Shown piece by piece: positions 52,240 through 61,083 of a stretch of 64,000 nucleotides of DNA (position 1 is the stretch's first letter; each line of letters begins with the position of its first letter). The position numbers and the translations under genes were made by a program. Source of the stretch: Planctomycetaceae bacterium (GTDB lineage Bacteria > Planctomycetota > Phycisphaerae > UBA1845 > UTPLA1). The notes below the pieces were generated by a model that was not told the DNA's origin, did no database searches, and saw only the letters and a list, made by a program, of their open reading frames with translations. The stretch lies in the NCBI GenBank assembly GCA_006969385.1, contig CP030884.1, positions 1,922,001-1,986,000 of the forward strand, read 5' to 3'.

Positions 52240-53103
52240 TTATTCACTGACCTTTTTCCAGTGTGCGTCGGCCTTTTTGACCAAGTCCCGCTGGTTGCCG
52301 TCGTTCCAGACCTTCAACGCATCGACGTCCTTGTTTTGAAGAAACAGCATCAGCCGGTTATCGACGATCTTGAAGCTGGTCGGGTCCACGGGAAGCTTGT
52401 CTTCGATCGCCATGCCGAGGGCGCACCAACCACCATAGGCGGGCACGTACTTCGCGGGATTCACCTTGAATTGATCCACTTGCGCTTGTGAAGTGAAGTA
52501 GTAAATCGCGCCATCATGTTCGACCTGAAACTGCGGATCGCCTTTCTCAGCCTTACCCACAGAGAAGTACGACACGGGGCTATACCCTTCGAGTGCCACG
52601 CCGGATGCCGGAAGGTTCTGCGCGTTCAGATAGGCACGGCTCTGCGTTTGCTTAGCCCAGAAACCATCGGCCTTCTTCTTCATCGCGTCGTCGCCCTCTT
52701 TCTCCCAGAGTTGCAAGGTATCGACTTGGTCGTTCTTGATAAACACGTTGACCTTGCCGTCGATGATCTTGAAGCTCTCCGGGTTGGGCGTGAACAAACC
52801 GTTGACGGCGCAACCGTACGCGCAGTAGCCACCGTAGGCGGGCTCGTATTTGTCCGGGTTTGAAACAAACTGCTGCCGTTGGGCGTTGGTCGTGAAGAAG
52901 TAGGTGATGCCGTTGTGCTCGGCAGTGAACCGGGGCGAACCCGGCTCGGCCTTGTGGTTATCGAGATAAGAGACGGGGCTATAGCCTTGTAGTCCCACAC
53001 GCAACGTCAGTGCGGGTTCGGCGACAGGATGATCCTGACCGGCGATTGCGGCACTAGCGATCGACAAGGCGATGAAATTTGCTTTGATGAATTGACGAAA
53101 CAT
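52240..53103 (-). CDS. Exported protein with two tandem YHS-like domains
   Basis: The ATG at 53103 has GGAGA 7 nt ahead, giving 287 residues; the open frame further upstream is not used. The N-terminus is a signal peptide (MFRQFIKANFIALSIASAAIAG). The mature protein is two copies of the same 115-residue unit, each with GYSPVSY, EHNG/EHDG, ITYFF/AIYYF, KY.PAYGG(Y/W)CA, PESFKI/PTSFKI and V(D/N) residues. YHS domains with the Cys in GGYCAYGCA may bind metals. The duplicated units suggest a binding or storage role; the ligand is unknown. Confidence 0.88.
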   Translation of the reverse strand: MFRQFIKANFIALSIASAAIAGQDHPVAEPALTLRVGLQGYSPVSYLDNHKAEPGSPRFTAEHNGITYFFTTNAQRQQFVSNPDKYEPAYGGYCAYGCAVNGLFTPNPESFKIIDGKVNVFIKNDQVDTLQLWEKEGDDAMKKKADGFWAKQTQSRAYLNAQNLPASGVALEGYSPVSYFSVGKAEKGDPQFQVEHDGAIYYFTSQAQVDQFKVNPAKYVPAYGGWCALGMAIEDKLPVDPTSFKIVDNRLMLFLQNKDVDALKVWNDGNQRDLVKKADAHWKKVSE

Positions 53104-53437
53104 TTTCTGTCTCCGAGAGAGAGTTTTATTGATTTGGGTTACTGGTTGGCGACGACGGGTCGCCAACGATGACATCGTTATTAAGTGTTCTGCTTCGGCG
53201 CTTCCGCAAGCGTGGTCAAAAGACCGACATACCGGTTCCGTCGAGCGCGTGCTGTCGCGCATCGCGACGGTCGCGGCGGGCTCGATGTTGTGGTGTGGCT
53301 ATCTGATGCATTTTCTATCGTCGCGGTAGTGAGGAAGAGAAACCCTCCCCTTGCCCCTCCCTGCGAGGGAGGGGAATAAGAGGGCAGTCGCTAATTCGGT
53401 TCGTTGCCATCGCGGTGCTACTCAGCGTAAGCGACGG
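53104..53437. other. Intergenic region between the YHS and AhpD-like genes
   Basis: The stretch lies upstream of the YHS gene and downstream of the AhpD-like gene (both minus). It should hold the YHS promoter but no clear -35/-10 pair stands out. It contains the short GC-rich palindrome described separately. No supported gene. Confidence 0.4.
53355..53375. repeat. Short GC-rich palindrome, candidate dispersed repeat
   Basis: Nine-bp perfect arms (53355-53363, 53367-53375) with a 3-nt loop. The surrounding 40 bp (CCCTCCC...GAGGGAGGGG) translate in several frames as short Pro/Arg/Glu-Gly phrases (e.g. PLPAREG) that I associate with scattered intergenic repeats in many bacterial genomes. Confidence 0.6.
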
Positions 53438-53839
53438 TTAGGCTTCAACAGCCAGTCCAAGCGCTTCCGGTGTGACGTCGTTCTCCAGGCCGATCGCCTT
53501 ATTGAACGTGTTGAATGCGCTCATCATCGCGGCCACTTCCAACGCGCCGCTGACTTCTTCCTCGGTTGCCCCTTGCTTGAGGGCAAGCGCTCGGTGGGCG
53601 ACGACGCAGTAGTCGCAACCATTGGCGGCGCTGACCGCGATGGCGATCAGTTCCTTCGTTTTCGCTTCCAGATTGTCGCCTGCGGCCTGACTCAGATTCA
53701 GAACCGCGTCGAGGAATGCACCGGTGCGGCCCATTGCTTGGTAGGTTTCGGGAACCATGCCCATGCTCCTGTGGATGCGTTCCTGCGATCGTTGGGCTCG
53801 TTCGTCACCGTCGCCGTTGTAGAGTTTGACTAATGCCAT
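53438..53839 (-). CDS. AhpD-like carboxymuconolactone decarboxylase-family protein
   Basis: A 133-residue protein. The Cys-x-x-Cys in ANGCDYCVVAHRALALKQGATEEEVSGAL is the AhpD redox signature. It starts ATG 53839 with GGAGGAA ahead. Members act as alkylhydroperoxidase partners with thiol redox chemistry. The gene stands alone and faces away from the sigma factor at 53996. Confidence 0.9.
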   Translation of the reverse strand: MALVKLYNGDGDERAQRSQERIHRSMGMVPETYQAMGRTGAFLDAVLNLSQAAGDNLEAKTKELIAIAVSAANGCDYCVVAHRALALKQGATEEEVSGALEVAAMMSAFNTFNKAIGLENDVTPEALGLAVEA

Positions 53840-53995
53840 GATCGTTCCTCCGCGCTGTTCGAATCGTGCGACCGATTTCGCCGATCCGTGGGCTTAGACG
53901 CGCTGAGCGGTCGAACCCTTACCTCGTGCGAAAAATATTCTTTCGAGGTGCCCTCCGGATCGATAAACGCAGCGTTTAGCGGTAAAACAGGCGGT

Positions 53996-54607
53996 ATGAG
54001 CGGCGCAAAGGCGAGCGACTGGTCGAACGAAGCATGGCTGGCGGGCCTGCGCGCCCGGGATGCGGACGTTATCGAAGCGCTGCGTGAACGCCTATGTTTG
54101 GGGTTGCAAGCGTCGCTGGGGCATCGTGCCGATGCGGGCGATGCCGATCTGGATGACTTTGCCCAAGAGGCGGTCTTGCGCGTGATGGATAAACTCGATA
54201 GTTATCGATCCGAAGCGCGCTTTACGACATGGGCGATGTCAATTGCGGTGCGACTGAGCCTGACCAAGTTGCGGCGGCGGTCTCGTAAGGCGGTATCGTT
54301 GGATGCATCGGTGGCGGCGTCTTTGTCGGATGATTCAAACGCAACGGAAGGCATGACGCATGGGGCGCGCGGCGAAATGTTCGAGCTGTTGCGGCAGGGC
54401 GTGGCGCAGGCCCTGACCGAGCGGCAGCGACAGGTGATTATGGCGGAACTCGAAGGCGTGCCGCAGGTCGTGTTGGCCGAGCAACTGAAGGTTGCGCCGG
54501 GTGCGGTTTATAAAACGTCGCACGATGCACGGAAGAAGCTCAAAGCGTATCTTGCTGATGCCGGCTACGATCCCGTAACGGTTGGGGAACTGTTGGCGGC
54601 ACGGTAA
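53996..54607 (+). CDS. ECF-family RNA polymerase sigma factor
   Basis: A 203-residue protein from ATG 53996; a GTG at 53888 keeps the frame open but the extra 36 residues are not sigma-like. Region 2 has DADLDDFAQEAVLRVMDKLDSYRSEARFTTWAMSIAVRLSLTKLRRRSRKAVSLD. Region 4 is LTERQRQVIMAELEGVPQVVLAEQLKVAPGAVYKTSHDARKKLKAYL. A small zinc-type anti-sigma gene follows, so the pair probably forms a stress-responsive switch. Confidence 0.9.
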   Translation: MSGAKASDWSNEAWLAGLRARDADVIEALRERLCLGLQASLGHRADAGDADLDDFAQEAVLRVMDKLDSYRSEARFTTWAMSIAVRLSLTKLRRRSRKAVSLDASVAASLSDDSNATEGMTHGARGEMFELLRQGVAQALTERQRQVIMAELEGVPQVVLAEQLKVAPGAVYKTSHDARKKLKAYLADAGYDPVTVGELLAAR

Positions 54608-54658
54608 CGCGTGGGCGTATTACGAATTGGAAGTGATGGGAAACTCGTTGGGAATCGC

Positions 54659-54913
54659 ATGACGGCTGATGAACGACATCTGGATAAACTTGCGCGGCTC
54701 GTCAATGAGACGGCAGAAGAAGAGATCGATTGCGATCAATTTCTTGAGATCGTCGCTGTCTTTCTGAACCGGGTCGCGAGAAATCTCGACCCGACGGCAG
54801 CGTGCGAGGCACTCAAGCAACACGTACGCGTTTGTCCCGAGTGTAAGGAAGAACTGCTCGCCATCGCGCAGGCCGAAGGGGTTGATATCGCATGCTTAGA
54901 GGGTGAAATCTAA
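54659..54913 (+). CDS. Small soluble ZAS-type anti-sigma factor
   Basis: An 84-residue protein from ATG 54659 (a GTG at 54611 would add 16). The segment EEIDCDQFLE and the later HVRVCPEC (H-x3-C-x2-C) form the zinc anti-sigma motif. No membrane helix is seen, so it is likely a cytoplasmic inhibitor of the preceding sigma factor, possibly redox- or zinc-sensing. Confidence 0.72.
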   Translation: MTADERHLDKLARLVNETAEEEIDCDQFLEIVAVFLNRVARNLDPTAACEALKQHVRVCPECKEELLAIAQAEGVDIACLEGEI

Positions 54914-55136
54914 CGCCTTAAATCGTTTGGTTGGTTGAAGGGACTGTCGCTACTTCGAACAGCGGACCAATGCCGCACTACCCTATGCACTCACGCTACC
55001 GTGCAGGTCCAGCGCGCGGCGGTGTGCGATTGACGCTTCACGTGTGTTTATTTCGCCTTTGTTTTCATTTCGCGCGTGCTGCCGAATCGCCGCAAATCGA
55101 TTACGATCTCAACCTCGCAGGAGGACGTAATCGACC

Positions 55137-56006
55137 ATGCCCCGCATCACTCGTGCCGCCCTGATTCAGGCCCAGTGCCCGCTGTCCGGCGCGGAAGACC
55201 TGACCAAAATAAGAGAAGCGTCTATTGAGAAGCACTTGGGTCTAATTGCCGAAGCCGCCGAACGCGGCGCGCAGATTTGCTGCTTGCAGGAGATCTTCTA
55301 CGGTCCGTACTTCTGCGCCGAGCAGGATCGGCGCTGGTACGAACTGGCCGAGCCGATTCCGGATGGGCCGACGATTCGGCTCATGCAGGAACAAGCGCGC
55401 AAGCACAAGATGATTTTGATCGTCCCGATTTTTGAAGTCGAAATGACGGGCGTTTATTTCAACACGGCGGCATTGATCGACGAGACGGGCACCTTCATCG
55501 GCAAGTACCGCAAGCATCACTTGCCGCATGTGCATCCGGGTTTTTGGGAGAAGTTCTACTTCAAACCGGGCAACCTCGGCTATCCGGTGTTTGAAACGCG
55601 CGTGGGCAAGATCGGAATCTACATTTGTTACGATCGTCACTTTCCGGAAGGCGCGCGAGCCTTGGGGCTAAATGGTGCGGAGATTGTGTTCAACCCTTCG
55701 GCGACGGTCGCCGGTCTGAGTGAGTATTTGTGGAAGCTGGAGCAACCCGCCCATGCGGCGGCGAACCAGTACTTCGTGGGCGCGATCAATCGCGTGGGCC
55801 ACGAGCAACCTTGGGATATCGGCGAGTTCTACGGTCAGTCCTACTTTTGCGATCCGCGCGGCCAAATCATGGTCGAGGCGTCGCGCGATAAAGATGAAGT
55901 GGTCGTCGCTGATTTGGATCTCGATATGATTCGCGAAGTGCGTGATACCTGGCAGTTCTATCGCGACCGACGGCCCGAAACATATGGCTCGTTGGTGGAC
56001 GAGTGA
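55137..56006 (+). CDS. Carbon-nitrogen hydrolase, probable beta-ureidopropionase
   Basis: A 289-residue nitrilase-superfamily protein. The Glu-Lys-Cys triad is seen as Glu52 (CLQEIFYGPYFC), Lys126 (GKYRKHHLP) and Cys164 (IYICYDRHFPEG). The block YFVGAINRVGHEQPW is typical of N-carbamoyl-beta-alanine or putrescine amidohydrolases. Just downstream is a dihydropyrimidinase-like gene, so it should hydrolyse N-carbamoyl-beta-alanine as the last step of reductive pyrimidine degradation. N-carbamoylputrescine amidase is an alternative. Confidence 0.9.
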   Translation: MPRITRAALIQAQCPLSGAEDLTKIREASIEKHLGLIAEAAERGAQICCLQEIFYGPYFCAEQDRRWYELAEPIPDGPTIRLMQEQARKHKMILIVPIFEVEMTGVYFNTAALIDETGTFIGKYRKHHLPHVHPGFWEKFYFKPGNLGYPVFETRVGKIGIYICYDRHFPEGARALGLNGAEIVFNPSATVAGLSEYLWKLEQPAHAAANQYFVGAINRVGHEQPWDIGEFYGQSYFCDPRGQIMVEASRDKDEVVVADLDLDMIREVRDTWQFYRDRRPETYGSLVDE

Positions 56007-56202
56007 CAATTTCGTTGACGAGAAACCCTCGATGCATAACGGAGCAATTGCGTGTATCACGTGACGGTAGCGTGCGTCCCTTGACGCACCAAGAATCAGC
56101 GCCGCAAACGGATTCGATCAGAGCCGCGCCCGTAAGGAAGCGGTCACGGTAAGAATGTTGCGGGCTGGTTTGGCACGAAACGACGATAGAGGTAACCGCA
56201 AA

Positions 56203-57600
56203 ATGGGCCTTCTCATTCAATCCGGTCGCATCATCACCGATCGCGATGATTACGTGGCGGATATCTACTGCGCTGGCGAAACGATTACGCGTATCGAAGC
56301 TAGTATCGACGCCGCGACGTTGCCGCCCGATACGGACGTGATCGACGCGTCGAATAAGATCGTCTTTCCCGGCTTTATCGATCCGCATGTGCACATCCAT
56401 TTGCCTTTCATGGGTACCCACGCCAAAGACGATTACGAATCGGCATCCAAAGCAGCGCTAGCGGGTGGCACGACGACGCTGATCGAGATGATCTGTCCCG
56501 GCCCACAGGAGGCACCCCAAGCCGCGTTTGAGGAATGGCGTGATAAAGCCGCCGAGTTAGCCGCCGTCGATTACACCTTTCATATGGGCGTGGTGCGGTT
56601 TGATGAATTGGCACAGCAACAACTCAAACACATCGTGACCAAGGAAGGCATCGCTTCCTATAAGGTGTTCCTCGCATACAAAGGCGCGCTGAATCTTCCA
56701 GACGAGCACCTGTTCGATTTGATGAGTATGGCCAAGAGCCTCGGCGTGATCGTTACGGCGCATTGCGAGAATGCCGACCTGATTGATGCGATGCAGCAAC
56801 GTTTGCTAGCTGAAGGCAAGACCGGCCCGCAGTGGCACGAACCGAGCCGCCCTACGGCGGTCGAGGCCGACGGCGTGCATCATCTGGCCACCTTTGCCGA
56901 GATGACGGGTTGCCATGTTTACGCTGTGCATACGTCGTGCGATGAAGCGGTGCGCGCGGCAATCGACGCGCGCCTGCGCGGTGTGAACATTTGGGTCGAG
57001 TCGGTCGCGCCGCACTTGGTATTGGATAAGACCTCTGCGGAGCGCGATAACTTCGAAGGCGCGAAATATGTGATGTCGCCACCTTTGCGCGACAAGCGGC
57101 ATCAGGATACGCTGTGGGCCGGCATCGCATCGCGCGCGATCAGTTGCGTCGGCACCGATCACGCACCGTTTGATTTCGAAGATCAGAAACGCCGCTTGGG
57201 GGCCGACGCGTTCACCAAAATTCCCAATGGCATACCATCGCTGCAAGAGCGCATCGATCTCTTGCACACGTTCGGCGTGCTGAGGGGTCGCATCAACTAT
57301 CACACGCTGATCGATGCGGGTGCCACGGCGGCGGCGCGGCTGTTCGGGTTGTACCCGCGCAAGGGCACGATCCGCGTCGGCGGCGATGCCGATTTGGTGG
57401 TGTACGATCCCCAGCGCACACACACGCTTTCGGTAGATGCGAGCTTCAGCCGCGTCGATTACAACGCTTTTGAAGGCTGGCAGGTCACAGGCAAGACCGA
57501 GGTCGCCATAGTGCGTGGTAAGGTGCAATATCGCGACGGTCAATTCGTGGGCGAACTGGGGCGGGGGCAGTTGTTGCGGCGCGAACCGACGCATTTCTAA
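56203..57600 (+). CDS. Dihydropyrimidinase / hydantoinase-type amidohydrolase
   Basis: From ATG 56203 (GAGGTAA ahead) it has 465 residues; an in-frame ATG at 56155 is less likely. Metal ligands are visible in FPGFIDPHVHIHLP. The carboxylated Lys is in SYKVFLAYKG, then VTAHCENADL, AVHTSCDEAVRAA and the late Asp in GTDHAPFDFEDQK. It opens dihydrouracil or hydantoin rings to N-carbamoyl-beta-amino acids. It is 196 bp behind the carbon-nitrogen hydrolase and completes a two-step catabolic pair. The dihydropyrimidine dehydrogenase is not in the window. Confidence 0.92.
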   Translation: MGLLIQSGRIITDRDDYVADIYCAGETITRIEASIDAATLPPDTDVIDASNKIVFPGFIDPHVHIHLPFMGTHAKDDYESASKAALAGGTTTLIEMICPGPQEAPQAAFEEWRDKAAELAAVDYTFHMGVVRFDELAQQQLKHIVTKEGIASYKVFLAYKGALNLPDEHLFDLMSMAKSLGVIVTAHCENADLIDAMQQRLLAEGKTGPQWHEPSRPTAVEADGVHHLATFAEMTGCHVYAVHTSCDEAVRAAIDARLRGVNIWVESVAPHLVLDKTSAERDNFEGAKYVMSPPLRDKRHQDTLWAGIASRAISCVGTDHAPFDFEDQKRRLGADAFTKIPNGIPSLQERIDLLHTFGVLRGRINYHTLIDAGATAAARLFGLYPRKGTIRVGGDADLVVYDPQRTHTLSVDASFSRVDYNAFEGWQVTGKTEVAIVRGKVQYRDGQFVGELGRGQLLRREPTHF

Positions 57601-57820
57601 TAACGAGCGCCGGGGCTTGCTTGGTATTGTTTCCCATCTGATCACATTGCTTCATTAATAGGCCACAGATGGCCTCGGCCCACCGCTCAGCAGGGCGTCA
57701 GTAAGCAACGTCGCTGCGATTTTTATCTCGTTTTTATTATTTTCTTGTCATCCAAATTCGATCGTCGCGCATCCCTTATACGTGAACGGGAAGGAAAAAC
57801 TTCGATTTAAGGAGGATACC

Positions 57821-58918
57821 ATGAAACCGAACCTCTCAACATTTCGTCTGAATCTTATTCTCGCCGGCGTTGCAATGATGGCGTTTGCTATCACCGGATG
57901 TCTCGAACGAAAGGAGGAGATTCGCGTTCGCCCCGACGGTGCCGTTCAGATAACGGCACGCTTCAAGGGTACGGCCGACGAGTTATCCGGCCCATTTGCA
58001 TTGCCCGACGCGCAAAATGGTTGGACCGTGAAGCAAATCGCCAGGTCCGAGGAAGCAAAGGAGACAACCGAGGGCAACGAGGGCGATGACACCAAGGCAG
58101 CTAGCGAAGAGAAGGAACGCATTCTGGAAGCAACGGCCTCATTCGCCGCCGACGCGGCGTTGCCGTCGACGTTCGGTGACGGAACCGAAGTTTATTTGGA
58201 ATTCCCCACGCGCGTGTGGCGCGAGTCGCGCAGCGATGGCACCTACGTGCACTTCCGTCGTCGTTACGTGCCGCGTCCCTTTGCATTTGTGAATAAATTT
58301 AAACAGGTGCTCGTGGAAGATGAGCTGCAAGCGTTAGAACAGGAAGGCAAGGAGTTCAAGGACCTCGACCGATCCGAGAAGAAGAAGATCATGCAGAGCT
58401 TCGCTCGCTTCGAGGCACACAAACAAATTGAACTACTGCGACGTGCGACCGGCGCGGTCTCCGTCGACAGCATGCAAGCGGCTTGGTTGCACGGTTGTAA
58501 CGCTCTGAATGGCGTCTTCGAGGAATTCATCGACACCGATCTCGATCGCGTGTTGGACGAAATGACCGAAGATGAGGCGGGCGACAAATTAGAAGCCATC
58601 GGCGAGTCGCTACCGAAGCGGGCCGTGTCAGCATTTTTTAACGAGTTTCGCAAGCGCTCGGATTCAGGGAGCTTGGTTGAAAACTTGAAGCTTGCCTTCG
58701 AACGCGAGGCGCTGCGATTCCGTATCACCGAGGCGATGCGCACCCACGCCTTTGAAATATCGCTCGAACTGCCGGGCGAGATCGTCGCTTACGACGTGAA
58801 CGCCGAAGTTGTCGATGGTAAGATCGTCTGGGATTTCAACGGCGAATACTTTTGCGACCGAACGGTTGAGCTAATGGCGACTTCGAAACTATCAGACGAA
58901 GCAGCTAAAATGCGATGA
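57821..58918 (+). CDS. Lipoprotein of unknown function in a sigma-factor operon
   Basis: A 365-residue protein; the ATG at 57821 has AAGGAGG about 6 nt ahead. The signal ends with AITGC, a lipobox, so it is probably a lipoprotein. The mature part is a beta-rich half (RVRPDGAVQITARFKG) and a charged helical half. Its stop overlaps the ECF sigma start (ATGA). It may be sensed by, or sense for, the sigma/anti-sigma pair. No domain is recognised. Confidence 0.8.
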   Translation: MKPNLSTFRLNLILAGVAMMAFAITGCLERKEEIRVRPDGAVQITARFKGTADELSGPFALPDAQNGWTVKQIARSEEAKETTEGNEGDDTKAASEEKERILEATASFAADAALPSTFGDGTEVYLEFPTRVWRESRSDGTYVHFRRRYVPRPFAFVNKFKQVLVEDELQALEQEGKEFKDLDRSEKKKIMQSFARFEAHKQIELLRRATGAVSVDSMQAAWLHGCNALNGVFEEFIDTDLDRVLDEMTEDEAGDKLEAIGESLPKRAVSAFFNEFRKRSDSGSLVENLKLAFEREALRFRITEAMRTHAFEISLELPGEIVAYDVNAEVVDGKIVWDFNGEYFCDRTVELMATSKLSDEAAKMR

Positions 58919-59433
58919 CGCAGGAGGTGGCGGCTAATTCGACGCTCGATGGCTTTGAGGCGCAGCGCGCGGCGATTTACGAACGCGCGCTGCGCCTTAC
59001 GCATTGCGCCGCGACGGCCGAAGATGTCGTCCAGGATACATTCCTGCGCTGGCAGGCGCAAGTCGCCAAAGAGATGCCGGCGCATCCGCGCGCGTGGTTA
59101 CTGACAGTTGCCACCCGTCGCGTGTTTGAACTCGCCCGCGTCAAACATCTGCCCACAACAACGCTGCAAGCGGAACCTGAGGTTGCGAGGGTGACTGAAA
59201 TGCCTCGCGGTGACTCGGTGCTGTTGCGAGGCGACATATTGCGGGCGCTATCTGAACTGACGGATATGCAGCGCGACGTGTTGCTCGCCAAAGTGCTCGA
59301 GGAAGCGACGTTCCGCGAAATCGCCGCTCAGTTGGACATTGCCATTCCCACGGTGAAGACCCATTACCTGCGTGCCCTGCGACACGTGCGCGAAAAGCTC
59401 GGCCCACGTTGGAGTTCCTTTCATGAAGATTAA
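58915..59433 (+). CDS. ECF-family RNA polymerase sigma factor
   Basis: A 172-residue protein with a compact region 2 (ALRLTHCAATAEDVVQDTFLRWQAQ) and region 4 (LTDMQRDVLLAKVLEEATFREIAAQLDIAIPTVKTHYLRALRHVREKL). It is coupled to the lipoprotein upstream by an ATGA overlap and to the zinc anti-sigma gene downstream by an 11-nt overlap. The three should be one regulatory operon. Confidence 0.92.
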   Translation: MTQEVAANSTLDGFEAQRAAIYERALRLTHCAATAEDVVQDTFLRWQAQVAKEMPAHPRAWLLTVATRRVFELARVKHLPTTTLQAEPEVARVTEMPRGDSVLLRGDILRALSELTDMQRDVLLAKVLEEATFREIAAQLDIAIPTVKTHYLRALRHVREKLGPRWSSFHED

Positions 59434-59938
59434 TTGCGAAACGGCCGAAGGGCTCATTGCGGAATTGTTGGGCGAAGAGATTGACGCGATGGATCGCGCG
59501 CGATTGGACCAACACTTAAGCGACTGTGTGGATTGTCGGCGCGAGGTCGCAAGCCTGTCGCGCGTGCAATCGACGTTGATAGACGGATTGGAACCGCGTG
59601 CATCGTTTGCCTCGGCTAGGAGCAGCGACACATCGAATACACATCGGGCAACAGGTAAACGCAACGGTATGCCAATGGTCCGGCTGGCCGCCATGATCGC
59701 CATCTCTTTTGGGCTGGGCTACATCGTTCGCGGCATGCCGGAAACGGGCACCTCGAATGATGGACCAAGGGGAAATGGCCCAAACGAAAGGTCGGCGGTC
59801 GTGCGTACCGGTCAGCGCGGCGATGGATTGCGTGCAGAATTTGCGGCCCGGTTGAAGGCGGCGCATCGACTGACACCGGGGGCGTCGGATTTTTCCAAGT
59901 CGCTGATGGCATTGCTGGGGAATGATCGGGAGGGGTAG
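59423..59938 (+). CDS. Membrane-anchored zinc anti-sigma factor
   Basis: A 171-residue protein from ATG 59423, overlapping the sigma stop. The ZAS motif H-x3-C-x2-C (HLSDCVDC) lies at about residues 30-37, with an earlier Cys in INCETAE. One transmembrane helix follows (LAAMIAISFGLGYIV) and then a short tail. It should hold the ECF sigma factor at the membrane. Confidence 0.9.
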   Translation: MKINCETAEGLIAELLGEEIDAMDRARLDQHLSDCVDCRREVASLSRVQSTLIDGLEPRASFASARSSDTSNTHRATGKRNGMPMVRLAAMIAISFGLGYIVRGMPETGTSNDGPRGNGPNERSAVVRTGQRGDGLRAEFAARLKAAHRLTPGASDFSKSLMALLGNDREG

Positions 59939-59973
59939 CAAAACGGCAATTTTGAAACTTGCCGTGAGTTGTT

Positions 59974-60978
59974 CTATTTGGATTGAGTCGATACCGCAGC
60001 CGGAATCGCTTCGGGTTCGATCTGCACGGACGTAGGCGGATCATTCTGCAAACGAGCCCTAAAAAACGCCACCAATAACCCTGCCGTCAAGCGGCGCATC
60101 GGTTCGCGCACCTCGTTGGCCAGACACACGCTCGCCGCCAGTGCTGCGGTTTCTTCATCGAGCATATCGCCATGACCGTAGTCGTTGGCAATCACGAGCG
60201 TCGATGGTGACGGGCACGCGTCAAAGAACTGCACATAGTTGCAACCTTCGGGCGCACAGTTGCCGCCGATGCCCGCGCCGATGATGAGCGAGGGAATATC
60301 GAATGTAAAAGGCTCCGCCGTGATGCCCGCTTGATTGCTGCCCGGTCCGCCGCCGCCGTCGACGGGATCAATCCCAGCTAGCGCCGCTACGCGTTCATTA
60401 CCGGCAACGGCAACACCGAAGGCCACACGACCGCCGCGCGAATGTCCGACTAGGCCGATGTTGACGTTGTTGAATTCAACGCCGGGTAATCGCTCCAAGC
60501 GGGGTGGAAGCCAATCGACGACGACGCTGGCGCGTTCCGTCTCGAGCTCACTCGTCGGCATGCCGATGATGGGCCCGATACCGGGGTCGTACATGCGCGG
60601 CAGGATCACCACGAATCCGTGACTGGCGATGTGTGCTGCGATCTGATCGTAAGAATGATTGGTGATTTGAAAGGCGTGTTGTAGCACGATGAGGGGATAC
60701 GCACCGGCGGCGGTCGGTGCATGAACGCGCATTTTCAACGGCGCATCGGCTTCGCAACGATCGAGATCGATAAACGTGACGCCCAAGCTGCCGGGTAGGT
60801 ACGGATCTTCGGTGCCGACGAATGGATTGACGTCGAGGTTGGGTGCGTTTGCCGGTTTGCGCGCGGCGGAGTCCGTGGCGTCGTCTGTAGGCACGGTCGG
60901 GCACAGCTCGCCAAAATCGCACCCAACCAAGCTCGTACAGATCAGGACCGCTACTAACGCATTCCGTTTTTCCCGCAT
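59974..60978 (-). CDS. Lipoprotein alpha/beta hydrolase, chlorophyllase-like
   Basis: A 334-residue protein. The signal ends in SLVGC (lipobox). The catalytic Ser is in GHSRGGRVAFG. A later GIDPVDGGGG matches the motif that follows this Ser in plant chlorophyllases and related esterases. A late Asp/His are visible (VIANDYGHGDMLDEE). It probably cleaves an ester of an envelope or environmental substrate; chlorophyll itself is not implied. Confidence 0.84.
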   Translation of the reverse strand: MREKRNALVAVLICTSLVGCDFGELCPTVPTDDATDSAARKPANAPNLDVNPFVGTEDPYLPGSLGVTFIDLDRCEADAPLKMRVHAPTAAGAYPLIVLQHAFQITNHSYDQIAAHIASHGFVVILPRMYDPGIGPIIGMPTSELETERASVVVDWLPPRLERLPGVEFNNVNIGLVGHSRGGRVAFGVAVAGNERVAALAGIDPVDGGGGPGSNQAGITAEPFTFDIPSLIIGAGIGGNCAPEGCNYVQFFDACPSPSTLVIANDYGHGDMLDEETAALAASVCLANEVREPMRRLTAGLLVAFFRARLQNDPPTSVQIEPEAIPAAVSTQSK

Positions 60979-61083
60979 ATTCGAATCACCTCAACAAACA
61001 ACCGGCGGCCACCGCGTGTCCAAAGTAGAATAGAATAGCCGCCGAAATTGCATTGTTCGAGGCGCACGAAGCGAAGTGTCTGC

